A DNA stretch of 64,000 bases from NCBI GenBank assembly GCA_963834305.1, contig CAWIAX010000004.1, positions 1-64,000 on the forward strand. The letters are read 5' to 3'. Shown piece after piece: positions 55,036-64,000 of the stretch; the stretch's first letter is position 1; each line of letters opens with the position of its first letter. The stretch comes from JACCXG01 sp963834305 (lineage in GTDB: Bacteria > Acidobacteriota > Vicinamibacteria > Vicinamibacterales > 2-12-FULL-66-21). The notes beneath the pieces were generated by a model. That model was not told where the DNA came from, did not search any database, and was given only the letters and a program-made list of their open reading frames with translations. The position numbers and the translations under genes were made by a program.

Positions 55036-55054
55036 ACGACCAGTATCGTAGATG
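55036..55054. repeat. Right-hand target-site duplication of the IS (19 bp)
   Basis: ACGACCAGTATCGTAGATG is identical to 53444-53462 on the other side of the IS. It contains the second BlaI-type operator (ACGA-N6-TCGT), so the insertion copied an operator to the side of the M16 peptidase genes. The bases next to the two copies differ, which fixes the length at 19 bp. Confidence 0.8.
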
Positions 55055-55075
55055 GACGAGCGCGGGACCGGGGGG

Positions 55076-55158
55076 CTGGGAGTCAGGAGCCGGGTCGATT
55101 CGTGTCCGAATCTGTGACGCTGGCTTCCAGCTCCCAGCTCCCAGCTCCTCGCTCCCGC
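55076..55158. repeat. Heptamer-type inverted repeat region
   Basis: Units CTTCCAG, CTCCCAG, CTCCCAG, CTCCTCG and CTCCCGC occupy 55124-55158 with 7-bp spacing. A shorter inverted counterpart (GGGAGTC, AGGAGCC) lies around 55078-55092. The arms could pair around the intervening 30 bases. It precedes the M16 peptidase operon by about 50 bp. Confidence 0.45.
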
Positions 55159-55205
55159 TCCTGTACCTGGTATGCTCGGTCCGTTTCAGGACTGTAGGAG
55201 GACGG

Positions 55206-56549
55206 ATGAGAGTGTCACTTCGCCGGCTCGCGGCCCTCGCGCTCGTGGGCGTCCTCGGGTTTGCCGCCGCCCCCGTCAAGAAGATCCAGTTCACCGACAC
55301 CACGCTGAAGAACGGCCTCCGCGTGATCATCTCCGAGGATCATTCGGCGCCGGTCTTTGCCGTTGCGGTCAACTACAACGTCGGCTCGCGCGACGAGCGC
55401 AAAGGTCGCACCGGCTTCGCGCATCTCTTCGAGCACATGATGTTCAAGGGGTCAGCCAACGTCGGCCCCGGCGAGCACCCGCACCTCATCTTCGCCAACG
55501 GCGGGTCGATGAACGGCACGACCAACAAGGATCGCACGCTCTACTACGAGATCCTGCCCGCCAACCAGCTCGACCTCGCGCTCTTCCTCGAGGCCGATCG
55601 TATGCGCTCGCTCGACATCACCGCCGCCAACCTCGAGAACCAGCGCAACGCCGTGCAGGAGGAGCGGCGCCTCGGTGTCGACAATCAGCCGTACGGCCGC
55701 ACCTTCGAGGTTCGCGACGAACTGGCGTTCGACAATGTCGCCTACAAACACTCCGTCATCGGCTCGATGGCCGATCTCAGCGCCGCGACCGTCGACGACG
55801 TCTCGACATTCTTCCAGACCTACTACGCCCCCAACAACGCCGTCCTCAGCATCGTCGGCGACGTCGACCCCAAGGTCACGCTCGAGAAAGTCCGCAAGCA
55901 CTTCGAGTCGATTCCCTCGCAGCCCGCGCCGCCCGCGGTCGACATCACCGAGCCGGCGCAGACGGAAGAACGGCGCACGACCATCGAGGACGGCCTCGCC
56001 CGTCTGACGCGGCTCGACATGGTGTACAAGACCCCGCCGGGCTCGTCGCCCGACCAGGACGCGCTGCGCGTGCTCGGGACGGTACTCTCGAGCGGCCGCA
56101 GCTCGCGGTTCTACGAGAACATCGTCCGTCAGAAGGAGCTGGCGCCGAACGTCTCGGCGTTCGGCGGCGAGAGCCGCGGCCCCAATCTCTTCAGCGTTGT
56201 CGGTACCGTGAATCCCGGCAAGACGGTGGCGGAACTGGAAGCCGCGATCGAGGCCGAGCTCGAGCGTGTGAAGGCTGGACCGATCGAGGAGTGGGAGATC
56301 GAGAAGGCGCGCAACAACGCCCGCAACCAGCTCGTGAACAGCCTGGGCAGCGCGCTCGACCGCGCCATCACGCTCGGTGAAGACGCGCTCTTCTACGACA
56401 ATCCGGACCGCATCAACACGCGCGCCGACAGCATCGCCAAGGTCACCGCGGCTGACGTGCAGCGAGTCGCGAAGCAGTACCTCGTGAAGACTGGCCGAAC
56501 CGTGGTGATCACGGTCCCAAAGTCCGCGCCGGCGAAAGGAGACCTGTGA
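55206..56549 (+). CDS. M16 zinc peptidase, catalytic member of a pair
   Basis: A 447-residue exported M16B peptidase with a signal-like N-terminus (LAALALVGVLGFAAAPVKK). GFAHLFEHMMFKGSANVG contains the inverted zinc motif HxxEH; the further Glu is supplied by NLENQRNAVQEERRLG. The second half is the homologous non-zinc domain with SSGRSSRFYENIVRQKE. GGAGGACGG just before ATG 55206 is a strong ribosome site. The following gene encodes the inactive partner, so the two probably form one peptidase chamber in the periplasm. Confidence 0.88.
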   Translation: MRVSLRRLAALALVGVLGFAAAPVKKIQFTDTTLKNGLRVIISEDHSAPVFAVAVNYNVGSRDERKGRTGFAHLFEHMMFKGSANVGPGEHPHLIFANGGSMNGTTNKDRTLYYEILPANQLDLALFLEADRMRSLDITAANLENQRNAVQEERRLGVDNQPYGRTFEVRDELAFDNVAYKHSVIGSMADLSAATVDDVSTFFQTYYAPNNAVLSIVGDVDPKVTLEKVRKHFESIPSQPAPPAVDITEPAQTEERRTTIEDGLARLTRLDMVYKTPPGSSPDQDALRVLGTVLSSGRSSRFYENIVRQKELAPNVSAFGGESRGPNLFSVVGTVNPGKTVAELEAAIEAELERVKAGPIEEWEIEKARNNARNQLVNSLGSALDRAITLGEDALFYDNPDRINTRADSIAKVTAADVQRVAKQYLVKTGRTVVITVPKSAPAKGDL

Positions 56550-58018
56550 TGCGCCACCTCCTGCTTGTCGCCGCGATTGCCGCCGGCGTCGCGACCTCGG
56601 GTGCCGGTCAGATGGCGCCAGGCGGCCAGGGACAGCCGCCCGCGAGCGCCGGACTGGTGGTCAAGGGCAAGGCACCGGTCTCGAACGACGTCCTCAAAGT
56701 CAAGCTTCCGAAGCCAGTCGAAGCCGACCTGCCAAACGGGTTGCATGTGATGGTCCTCGAAGACCACCGGCTGCCGCGGGTCGCGTTCCAGCTCATCATT
56801 CCAGGCGCGGGCGGCTACTTCGATCCGCCGGCGATGATCGGCCTGAGCACCTACACGGCGCAGATGATGCGTGAGGGCACGACGACGAAGTCGTCGCAGC
56901 AGATCTCGCAGGAGCTCGAGACGATGTCGGCCAACGTCACGGTCGGCAGCAGCGTCTCCGGGCCGTTCGCGACCGTGTCTGGTGCCGCGCTGATCGAGAG
57001 CCTGCCGCGGCTCTTCGAACTGTCGGCCGATATCCTGCTGAACCCGTCGTTCCCGGCAGACGAATGGGAACGGCTGAAGGTCCGCACGCGCACAGGGCTC
57101 ATCCAGCAGCGGACGCAGCCGGCATTCCTGTCGGCGGAGATGTTCTCGAGAATCATCTTCGGCGATCATCCTGCGGGCCGGATCTCGGCGACGCCGGCGA
57201 CGCTCGATGCGATCACCCGTGACGCGATGGTCGACTACCATCGCACGCGCTTCGTGCCGGATCACGCGCTCGTCGCGTTCGCGGGCGACATCACGCTCGC
57301 CGATGCGCGCAAGATGGTTGAGGCCAAGCTCGGTGCGTGGAAGAAGTCCGGGGCGGCGAAGCCGACGACGACGCAGCCGCCGGTGCCAGGGCCACCCAAG
57401 GTGTACCTCGTGGCCCGTCCCAACTCGGTGCAGACGAGCCTCGCGGTCGGCACGCAGTCGATGGTCCGCACCGATCCCGACTACGTGCCGTTGACGGTCG
57501 CCAACCGTGTCCTCGGTGGCACGATGGGGCGGCTCTTCCGTCACCTGCGGGAGGAGAAGGGCTATACCTACGGCATCGGCAGCGGGTTCTCGGCGACCGA
57601 CTACCGCGGACAGTGGCAGGCGTCGACGCAAGTGCGTACGGAAGTCACCGAGCCGGCACTGAACGATCTCATGGCCGAGATCGCCGGGATGCGCGACAAG
57701 CCGGTCCCCGAGGGCGAGCTGATGGACGCCAAGCGGGCGATCGTCGCCGGCTTCGCGCTGTCGCTCGAGAATCCCTCACAGGTGCTCAACTACTACGTGC
57801 AGAACTGGCTCTACGGCCTGCCGGCCGACTATTGGGACACCTATCCGGCGAAGGTCACCGCGGTGACGGCGGCGCAGGCGCAGGCCGCGGCCGCGAAGTA
57901 CCTGGACGCGGCCAGGCTGCAGATCGTCGCCGTCGGCGACGCCGGCAAGATCGCCGAGATCCTCAAGAAGAAGGGGACACTCGAGACGTTCGACGCCGAC
58001 GGGAAGCCGCTGAAGTAG
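56549..58018 (+). CDS. M16-family protein, non-catalytic partner
   Basis: A 489-residue exported protein (signal MRHLLLVAAIAAGVATSGAG). It has the M16 fold, but where HxxEH should be it reads LSTYTAQMMREG, so it cannot bind zinc. GRLFRHLREEKGYTYGIGSG in the second half keeps the Arg and Tyr that close the active site of the partner. ATG 56549 overlaps the preceding stop (TGATG; GTG 56546 is an alternative), giving equal production of both halves. This active/inactive pairing is typical of bacterial M16B peptidases. Confidence 0.88.
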   Translation: MRHLLLVAAIAAGVATSGAGQMAPGGQGQPPASAGLVVKGKAPVSNDVLKVKLPKPVEADLPNGLHVMVLEDHRLPRVAFQLIIPGAGGYFDPPAMIGLSTYTAQMMREGTTTKSSQQISQELETMSANVTVGSSVSGPFATVSGAALIESLPRLFELSADILLNPSFPADEWERLKVRTRTGLIQQRTQPAFLSAEMFSRIIFGDHPAGRISATPATLDAITRDAMVDYHRTRFVPDHALVAFAGDITLADARKMVEAKLGAWKKSGAAKPTTTQPPVPGPPKVYLVARPNSVQTSLAVGTQSMVRTDPDYVPLTVANRVLGGTMGRLFRHLREEKGYTYGIGSGFSATDYRGQWQASTQVRTEVTEPALNDLMAEIAGMRDKPVPEGELMDAKRAIVAGFALSLENPSQVLNYYVQNWLYGLPADYWDTYPAKVTAVTAAQAQAAAAKYLDAARLQIVAVGDAGKIAEILKKKGTLETFDADGKPLK

Positions 58019-58033
58019 GCGCGGCGCGCGGCG

Positions 58034-58100
58034 TCACGCACGACGCGGACGCCATGCACGAACCGTCGGTGACGAAGACGTTCGGCGTGGCGTGCACCTG
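58034..58100 (-). pseudogene. Copied fragment of the GMC oxidoreductase gene
   Basis: This 67-bp stretch equals 44273-44340 except for one base. On the minus strand it corresponds to the VHTTPNVFVTDGSCMASASC part of the GMC oxidoreductase. No adjacent GMC sequence is present, so it is an isolated piece, either a duplication or the remainder of a deleted paralogue. Confidence 0.75.
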
Positions 58101-58161
58101 ACGTCCCCCCGCCTCTAGTAGGGGATCTGTTTAGAGTCCGGCGGATACCCGATACGTCCGG

Positions 58162-58180
58162 GGTGCAGGGTGCAAGGTGC
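58162..58180. repeat. Short GGTGCAR heptamer array
   Basis: GGTGCAG, GGTGCAA and a partial GGTGC follow each other at 7-bp spacing. It is the same family as the array at 89-151 and lies between the GMC fragment and the nucleotidyltransferase gene. Confidence 0.6.
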
Positions 58181-58295
58181 TATGGAGTATGTCGCCCGTC
58201 GGCCATGCGTACCGGATGACTCCTGATCGAGGGGGAGGTGGTGGAAGCAATCTGTCGGACGTGACGTCCGCACCGCATGGCGCTATCCTTGTCGG

Positions 58296-58772
58296 GTGGA
58301 CCGTGACGAGATCCTCCGCGTGCTTCGCGCCTTTGAGGTGTCAGGCCTGGAATACGTCCTCATCGGGGCGACCGCCATGGGTTTCCACGGCGTGGTACGC
58401 GCGACCGAGGACGTCGATCTGTTCATCCGCGCCACCGCCGAGAACGTCGAACGGCTCCGCACGGCCCTGAGAGCGGCGTACGCCGATGACCCGCACATCG
58501 ACGAGATTTCTGCGGCGGACCTGTTGGGCGAGTACCCCGCCCTCCGGTACTATCCGCCGAGCGGCGACGTGTACTTCGACGTCCTCACGCGCCTCGGCGA
58601 AGCCGCCACTTTCGAAACCGTCGACGCCGAGACCAAGGAAATCGAAGGCATTCGCGTCAGCGTGGCGACGCCGGCGGCCCTCTATCGGCTCAAGAAGGGC
58701 ACCGTCAGGGCCACAGATCAGCAGGACGCGGCTGCGCTTCGCGAACGCTTCAACTTGAAGGATGAGGGCTGA
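58296..58772 (+). CDS. AbiEii/MNT-type nucleotidyltransferase
   Basis: A 158-residue protein of the nucleotidyltransferase superfamily. YVLIGATAMGFHGVVRATED VDLFI-type sequence supplies the Gly-rich loop and the Asp pair that bind metal and NTP, and GDVYFDVLTRLGEAATFETV gives the third Asp. VATPAALYRLKKGTVRATDQ QDAAAL-like text is the usual C-terminal segment of DUF6036/AbiEii-like members. The next gene, which starts one base later, encodes a small protein often found with it. The pair resembles a toxin-antitoxin unit; which part is toxic is not shown here. Confidence 0.75.
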   Translation: MDRDEILRVLRAFEVSGLEYVLIGATAMGFHGVVRATEDVDLFIRATAENVERLRTALRAAYADDPHIDEISAADLLGEYPALRYYPPSGDVYFDVLTRLGEAATFETVDAETKEIEGIRVSVATPAALYRLKKGTVRATDQQDAAALRERFNLKDEG

Positions 58773-58773
58773 C

Positions 58774-58959
58774 GTGCCGGTGCAGAAATTCCGCTCGATC
58801 GAGGAGATGAACGCGGCGGCCGTGCGCTCGTCCACGCCGGCGGACTTCGATCGCTTCCTGCGACACTGCGCGCGCTACTGGAAGATCGCGCCACGAGTCT
58901 ATCCGCGCGGCGTCTTCAAGTTCAGGTCCATCGAGGACGCCCGTCACCCCGACCGCTGA
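58774..58959 (+). CDS. Small partner protein of the nucleotidyltransferase
   Basis: A 61-residue protein from GTG 58774 (an overlapping ATG at 58762 is possible). It begins (M)PVQKFRSIEEMN and ends VFKFRSIEDARHPDR, so the motif KFRSIE(E/D) stands at both ends, around a short helical centre (FDRFLRHCARYWKIAPRVYP). Similar small proteins with a (V/M)(R/K)xFRSxEEM start are common next to nucleotidyltransferase genes. An antitoxin-like role is inference from the pairing. Confidence 0.6.
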   Translation: MPVQKFRSIEEMNAAAVRSSTPADFDRFLRHCARYWKIAPRVYPRGVFKFRSIEDARHPDR

Positions 58960-59177
58960 GTGCCTTCCCCCGCCTGTTTCCCGCCCGGCACTGACGGGCG
59001 GGTCGGGAGGACTCTGCTGCCGCAGCAGCCGTACACCTCGTCGGTTCCTGATTCGTTCGACGTGCGAAACCGTTCTTGCTGCCGAGTGCGCCGGCGGCCG
59101 CTGGCGGGGCGACGCCGGTTCTCGAGAGTGCTTCCTCCAACGATGAACCAGTGGTTCAACGTGGCCGCGTGCAACCG
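58960..59177. other. Intergenic stretch without recognised gene
   Basis: About 220 bp between the small partner protein and the OsmC remnant. No domain, repeat or RNA feature was identified. The right end borders an inversion breakpoint. Confidence 0.4.
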
Positions 59178-59581
59178 CGCCTGCACCACGAGGCGCACGA
59201 GGGCTGCTACATCGCCAACTCGGTGAAGACCGGGATTACGGTCGCCCCCTGATGACGACAGGTGCTGACCCAGGGGATACCGCGCTCGTTCTTCGTCATG
59301 ACACCGACCGCCTCATCCGCGTAGCCCGTCACGTCGACGCCCTGCTTGGACGCGAGATACAGGAACGTGAGCATGTGGCAGCTCGAGATCGAGGGGACAT
59401 ACGCCTCTTCTGGATCGACGTTCGCCTCGTTCGAGTGCGGAGCGAGGACTGCGGACGGCGACGGCGAGGCAGGGACGGTCACGCCGCCGTCGAAGGTCCA
59501 CGCGTGCTCGCGCGAGAACGTGCCCTTGAGAAACTCCCCCCCGGAGTGCGTCCATGTGACCGTGGCTTTGTGTTCAGACAT
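59178..59581 (-). pseudogene. Broken, partly inverted OsmC copy
   Basis: From ATG 59581 on the minus strand the first ~105 codons match the intact OsmC gene at 61192-61650 (TWTHSGGEFLKGTFSREHAW, SSCHMLTFLYLAS, GIPWVST), then a one-base insertion shifts the frame. The 3' end of the gene lies next to it on the plus strand: 59178-59252 encodes RLHHEAHEGCYIANSVKTGI then TVAP and a stop. The two parts face each other, so the 3' piece is inverted. The middle part is lost. The second redox Cys (in EGCYIAN) is cut off from the first, so no functional OsmC can be made. Confidence 0.85.
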
Positions 59582-59719
59582 CTCTGGGCCTCAGTTCCTG
59601 TCGGGAGGGAAGCGCAGTCGGGAGGGAAGATCGAGCACCCCATGGCCGTGGTGATCGTTCCTGCTCCCGGCGACCTATCTCCGCTACGGCAGGCGCGCCT
59701 GACGACGGCGCCCACCCTG

Positions 59720-61081
59720 TCAGGGCTTGATGTTCACGTTCAAGTGAAAAATGTTGTCCGGATCGTACGTCCTCTTTACTGTTCGCAGGCGCTTGACGTT
59801 CGGGCCGTACACCGCCGTCAGGGCGGCGTCGTCGTTGTCGTCGTCGCCGAGGTAGTTCAGGTAGCGGCTGGGTCCCATGAAGGGCCGCAGCGCGTCGTAG
59901 GCGCCCTTCGCCCACGCGATGCCCTTGCCGTCGTCTGCGGCGGCGGCCCACTGCGAGACGATCGCCACGTTGTAGCCGCCGGTTCGCAGCGCGTACGACG
60001 TCTCAGTTGGCGCCACGTGGGTCGGCGCTCCGTGGAAGTGCTCGAGCAGGAGCTGGCTCATCGGGGAAGGCACCTGGGCGAACTGGTCGATCAGCGCGTC
60101 GATTGCCGCATCGTCGAGCGCCGGCAGGAAGTGCGACTTCCAGTAGCTGCGCGCCCCGGCCGGGAATGACCCGTCGAGCATCATGTTCAGCGCCGAGTAC
60201 GGAATGGGACCGAGCACGTCCAGCACCGGCTGGCCGAACTGCTTGATGGGCGCCACGGCGCGGCCGCCGTCCTCGAGCGATCCGCAGTGACTCGCGGCGA
60301 TGCCGACCAGCTTGCTGCCGTCCGGGCCCGTCAGCATGGCGCCGAGCAGGAGCATCTCGTCCGGGAGGCCGGCGGAGGTGACATCGCGGTAGAAGCGCAG
60401 GACATCCTTCGCCTTGTCGAAGGGATAGGCGACAAGGCCCCCGGTGATCACCGGGCCCACCTCGTGGAGCGCGAACTCGAACGAGGCGGCCACGCCGAAG
60501 TTGCCGCCGCCGCCACGGGCGCCCCAGAAGAGGTCGGGGTGCTCGTCCGACGCGGCCCTGACCACTTCGGACTTGGCCGTCACCAGATCCATCGACGTCA
60601 CGTTGTCGAGGGCCATCCCGTATTTCGGCATGAGCCAGCCGAGGCCGCCGCCGAGCGTCAGGCCAGCGACCCCGGTGGACGAGACGGCGCCGCCGGTAAC
60701 CGCGAGGCCGAACTGCTGCGTTTCGCGGTTGACGTCGCGCCAGAGTGCGCCCCCCTCGACGCGCGCGCGCCTGGCGCGGCGGTCCACGTGGACACCGCGC
60801 ATGAGCGAGAGGTCGATCATGAGCCCGGCGTCTACCGTCGCCCGCCCGCCCACGTTGTGGCCGCCGCCCCGGACGGCAATCTCGAGTCCGTGCTCACGGC
60901 CGAACTTCACAGCACCCGCGATGTCGGCGGACCCGAGGCAGCGCGCCACGAAGGCCGGCCGCTTGTCGATCAGGCCGTTGTGAACCCGGCGCGCCTGGTC
61001 CCACTCCGCGTCGCTCGGCTGCAGAAAGCGACCGTTGAAAGACTCAGCAAACTCTCCTGCAGACGCTGTGAGATCCGCCAT
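59720..61081 (-). CDS. FAD-linked oxidase (BBE/PCMH-type)
   Basis: A 453-residue flavoprotein of the berberine-bridge-enzyme-like group. IAVRGGGHNVGGRATVDAGL is the FAD-binding segment with the His normally linked to the flavin; GVAGLTLGGGLGWLMPKYGM lacks the second, Cys linkage, so attachment should be single. RTYDPDNIFHLNVNIKP is the C-terminal BBE motif. AGGTGGAG right before ATG 61081 is a good ribosome site. It lies between the two OsmC copies, the duplication of which enclosed it. The substrate is unknown, probably an alcohol or sugar. Confidence 0.88.
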   Translation of the reverse strand: MADLTASAGEFAESFNGRFLQPSDAEWDQARRVHNGLIDKRPAFVARCLGSADIAGAVKFGREHGLEIAVRGGGHNVGGRATVDAGLMIDLSLMRGVHVDRRARRARVEGGALWRDVNRETQQFGLAVTGGAVSSTGVAGLTLGGGLGWLMPKYGMALDNVTSMDLVTAKSEVVRAASDEHPDLFWGARGGGGNFGVAASFEFALHEVGPVITGGLVAYPFDKAKDVLRFYRDVTSAGLPDEMLLLGAMLTGPDGSKLVGIAASHCGSLEDGGRAVAPIKQFGQPVLDVLGPIPYSALNMMLDGSFPAGARSYWKSHFLPALDDAAIDALIDQFAQVPSPMSQLLLEHFHGAPTHVAPTETSYALRTGGYNVAIVSQWAAAADDGKGIAWAKGAYDALRPFMGPSRYLNYLGDDDNDDAALTAVYGPNVKRLRTVKRTYDPDNIFHLNVNIKP

Positions 61082-61191
61082 GCTCCACCTTTCGTGAATT
61101 GGGTTCAACGGGTGGATGATACATAACCCCGGAGATCCGGTGTGCAAGTTCGATCGGCACACGGGCAAGGTGCTCTGACTAAAGGCCGAGA

Positions 61192-61650
61192 TCAGGGGGC
61201 GGCGACGGTTATCTCCGTCTTCACCGAGTTGGCGATGTAGCAGCCCTCGTGCGCCCTGTGGTGCAGGCGCTCTTCGTCCTCGGGGGACGGCGGCGCACCG
61301 GCGTAGACGATGCGGGGATGGAGGACGACCGTGCTGACCCAGGGAATACCGCGCTCGTTCTTCGTCATGACACCGACCGCCTCGTCCTCGTAGCTCGTCA
61401 CGTCAACGCCCTGCCTGGACGCGAAGTAGAGGAACGTGAGCATGTGGCAGCTGGAGATCGAGGCGACATACGCCTCTTCGGGATCGACGTTCGCCTCGTT
61501 CGAGTACGGAGCGCGAACGGCGGACGGGGACGGCGAGGCGGGGACGGTCACGCCGCCGTCGAACGTCCACATGTGCTCGCGCGAGAACGTGCCCTTGAGA
61601 AACTCACCCCGGGAGTGCGTCCAGGTGACCGTGGCTTTGTGTTCAGACAT
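61192..61650 (-). CDS. OsmC-family protein
   Basis: A 152-residue peroxiredoxin-like protein. The two redox cysteines are present: SSCHMLTFLYFAS (about residue 67) and AHEGCYIANSV (about 137). ATVTWTHSRGEFLKGTFSRE forms the first beta sheet. OsmC proteins reduce organic hydroperoxides in the cytoplasm. GAGGA six bases before ATG 61650 is a good ribosome site. The gene and at least 50 bp upstream are duplicated at 59253-59635, where the copy is ruined. Confidence 0.9.
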   Translation of the reverse strand: MSEHKATVTWTHSRGEFLKGTFSREHMWTFDGGVTVPASPSPSAVRAPYSNEANVDPEEAYVASISSCHMLTFLYFASRQGVDVTSYEDEAVGVMTKNERGIPWVSTVVLHPRIVYAGAPPSPEDEERLHHRAHEGCYIANSVKTEITVAAP

Positions 61651-61747
61651 CTCTGGTCCTCAGTTGCCGTCAGGAGGGAAGCGCAGTCGGGAGGAAAGCG
61701 CCGATCGGCGACAACGAATCCGCGTCGGGTGCGGAGGCCTTCGAAAG

Positions 61748-61900
61748 GGTTCAGGGTGCAGGGTGCAAGGTGCAGCGTTCCGGCGAAGTGTTCAGGGTTC
61801 AGCGTTCCAGGTTCGCAGTTCTGAAGGCCGAGCCTGACAGCCACATTGGCACCTTGAACCCTTGAACGCTTCAGCAGGCCCCCTGCACCCTGAACGACTA
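61748..61900. repeat. Heptamer array with inverted counterpart
   Basis: GGTTCAG, GGTGCAG, GGTGCAA, GGTGCAG and degenerate units start at 61748; around 61847-61900 the complement appears (CACCTTGAACCCTTGAACGC, CCCTGCACCCTGAAC). The two arms could fold back on each other over about 150 bases. No gene lies in the segment between OsmC and about 61922. Confidence 0.65.
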
Positions 61901-61921
61901 GAGTGCTTGCTCCGGCACGTC

Positions 61922-62125
61922 TCAGCGTTTGAGCTTTTCGTGGATTCGGCCGACGACGGTGCTGCGCTGCGCTCCGTGAATGGCGCGATTGACTGCCCCG
62001 CGCTTGATCACCGAGCGCAACGTGCCATTTGCTTCGATCTCGAAGGCTCCCGCGCTTTCCCCGTAGAGCAGCCGTCGTCCGGTCTTGGCGTCACGTGGGT
62101 GCCGCCAATCATCAGATCGCCACCG
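61922..62125 (-). other. Possible 3' part of a frameshifted secreted protein
   Basis: A 67-codon open frame without a start codon reads TGRRLLYGESAGAFEIEANG followed by TLRSVIKRGAVNRAIHGAQR and ends KLKR. It begins where the frame of the secreted ORF 62112-62321 ends, in another phase. One or two base changes would join them into a secreted protein of about 130 residues. No family was recognised. Confidence 0.25.
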
Positions 62126-62321
62126 TCACCGCGACGGCGCTTCCAGCGAGCAGTTCGTCGAGAGACCGTTCAGGGACGTCGAACGGAACCTGATAAACCA
62201 GTTGCTTCGGACCAACGAGCGCGGCGATTTTCTCAGGAATGGTCGATTGCGCCACGGCCGTCGCGCCAGCACCGACAAGGCTCACAGCCAACAGACAGGC
62301 GATTCGTACCCAATTGGTCAT
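62112..62321 (-). CDS. Short secreted protein, probably truncated by frameshift
   Basis: A 69-residue product: signal peptide MTNWVRIACLLAVSLVGAGA with cleavage after AVAQ, then STIPEKIAALVGPKQLVYQV and FDVPERSLDELLAG. No family is recognised. The abrupt stop and the good open frame that continues in another phase to 61922 suggest that this is only the front part of a longer secreted protein. Confidence 0.4.
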   Translation of the reverse strand: MTNWVRIACLLAVSLVGAGATAVAQSTIPEKIAALVGPKQLVYQVPFDVPERSLDELLAGSAVAVTVAI

Positions 62322-62399
62322 GCAGTCAACTAAGCCGCGTCGGGTGCGGAGGCGTGGGTCTGAGAAGGGGGGCTTGAGTCTGCTGCCGCGGCTTCTAAA

Positions 62400-62466
62400 G
62401 GGTGCAAGGTGCAGGGTGCAAGGTGCGGGGAACCCTGCACCCTGCACCCTTGAACCCTGAACCCTC
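62400..62466. terminator. Heptamer inverted repeat, possible two-way terminator
   Basis: GGTGCAA, GGTGCAG, GGTGCAA, GGTGCGG (62401-62428) are followed after a short loop by CCCTGCACCCTGCACCCTTG and AACCCTGAACCC. The arms pair imperfectly over about 28 bp. It lies directly after the rho stop codon and before the short secreted gene. No T-run follows, so an intrinsic terminator is only possible. Confidence 0.5.
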
Positions 62467-62467
62467 C

Positions 62468-63985
<1,518 letters not shown>

Positions 63986-64000
63986 AGTGCGTCCATTCCT

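Overview
The window is about 64 kb of very GC-rich DNA with dense, overlapping genes. A TonB receptor with an N-terminal carboxypeptidase-regulatory-like domain, a GMC oxidoreductase paired with a gluconate-dehydrogenase-subunit-3-like protein, paired M16 peptidases, and intergenic arrays of 7-bp units suggest an Acidobacteriota genome, probably Vicinamibacteria. That placement is inference; no rRNA or other marker was seen. Several genes carry single-base frameshifts (mdtC, a DUF1080-type gene, a small secreted protein), so some sequencing error or gene decay is likely.

Region 1 (1.5-27.4 kb) is the notable part. It combines sugar-polymer genes with a small nonribosomal peptide synthetase (NRPS) system: a GT-C-like membrane protein, four glycosyltransferases, an FAD oxidoreductase with a membrane tail, a flippase, and a C-A-PCP-TE synthetase on the plus strand. 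Facing them is a minus-strand operon with ATGA/TGATG overlaps: His-rich exported protein, TonB receptor, acyl-ACP dehydrogenase, HupE/UreJ membrane protein, acyl-ACP ligase, free ACP, and a C-A-PCP synthetase. In that last synthetase a complete PP-loop ATPase (SGGKDST, with CxxC pairs) is inserted in the adenylation domain. Its A-domain code reads as Asn/Asp type. A consistent model is an acyl starter, desaturated on the ACP, passed to an Asx residue modified in cis by the PP-loop domain, then to a second residue, and released by the thioesterase. The TonB, HupE and His-rich genes inside the operon make a metal-binding product (metallophore) the leading hypothesis.

Region 2 (27.5-43.4 kb) is ordinary: an MdtABC-type efflux operon (mdtC frameshifted), a DUF1080-like protein, a DUF368 undecaprenyl-phosphate translocase-like protein, two alpha/beta hydrolases, MgtE, a Ca2+/cation antiporter and a DUF418 protein.

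Region 3 (43.5-53.5 kb) holds the GMC oxidoreductase pair, a 37-residue membrane microprotein, a GH15 remnant with two internal deletions, a selenium-binding-protein-like lipoprotein, a MatB/MatC malonate pair and a BlaI/M56 regulatory pair. The BlaI operator lies exactly in the -35/-10 spacer of the regulator's own promoter.

Region 4 (53.4-64 kb) begins with an IS1202/ISNCY-like insertion sequence flanked by a 19-bp duplication of BlaI-operator DNA. It continues with two M16 peptidases, a nucleotidyltransferase/small-protein pair, and a rearranged tract: a copied piece of the GMC gene, a broken and partly inverted OsmC copy, an FAD oxidase and an intact OsmC. It ends with the rho gene.
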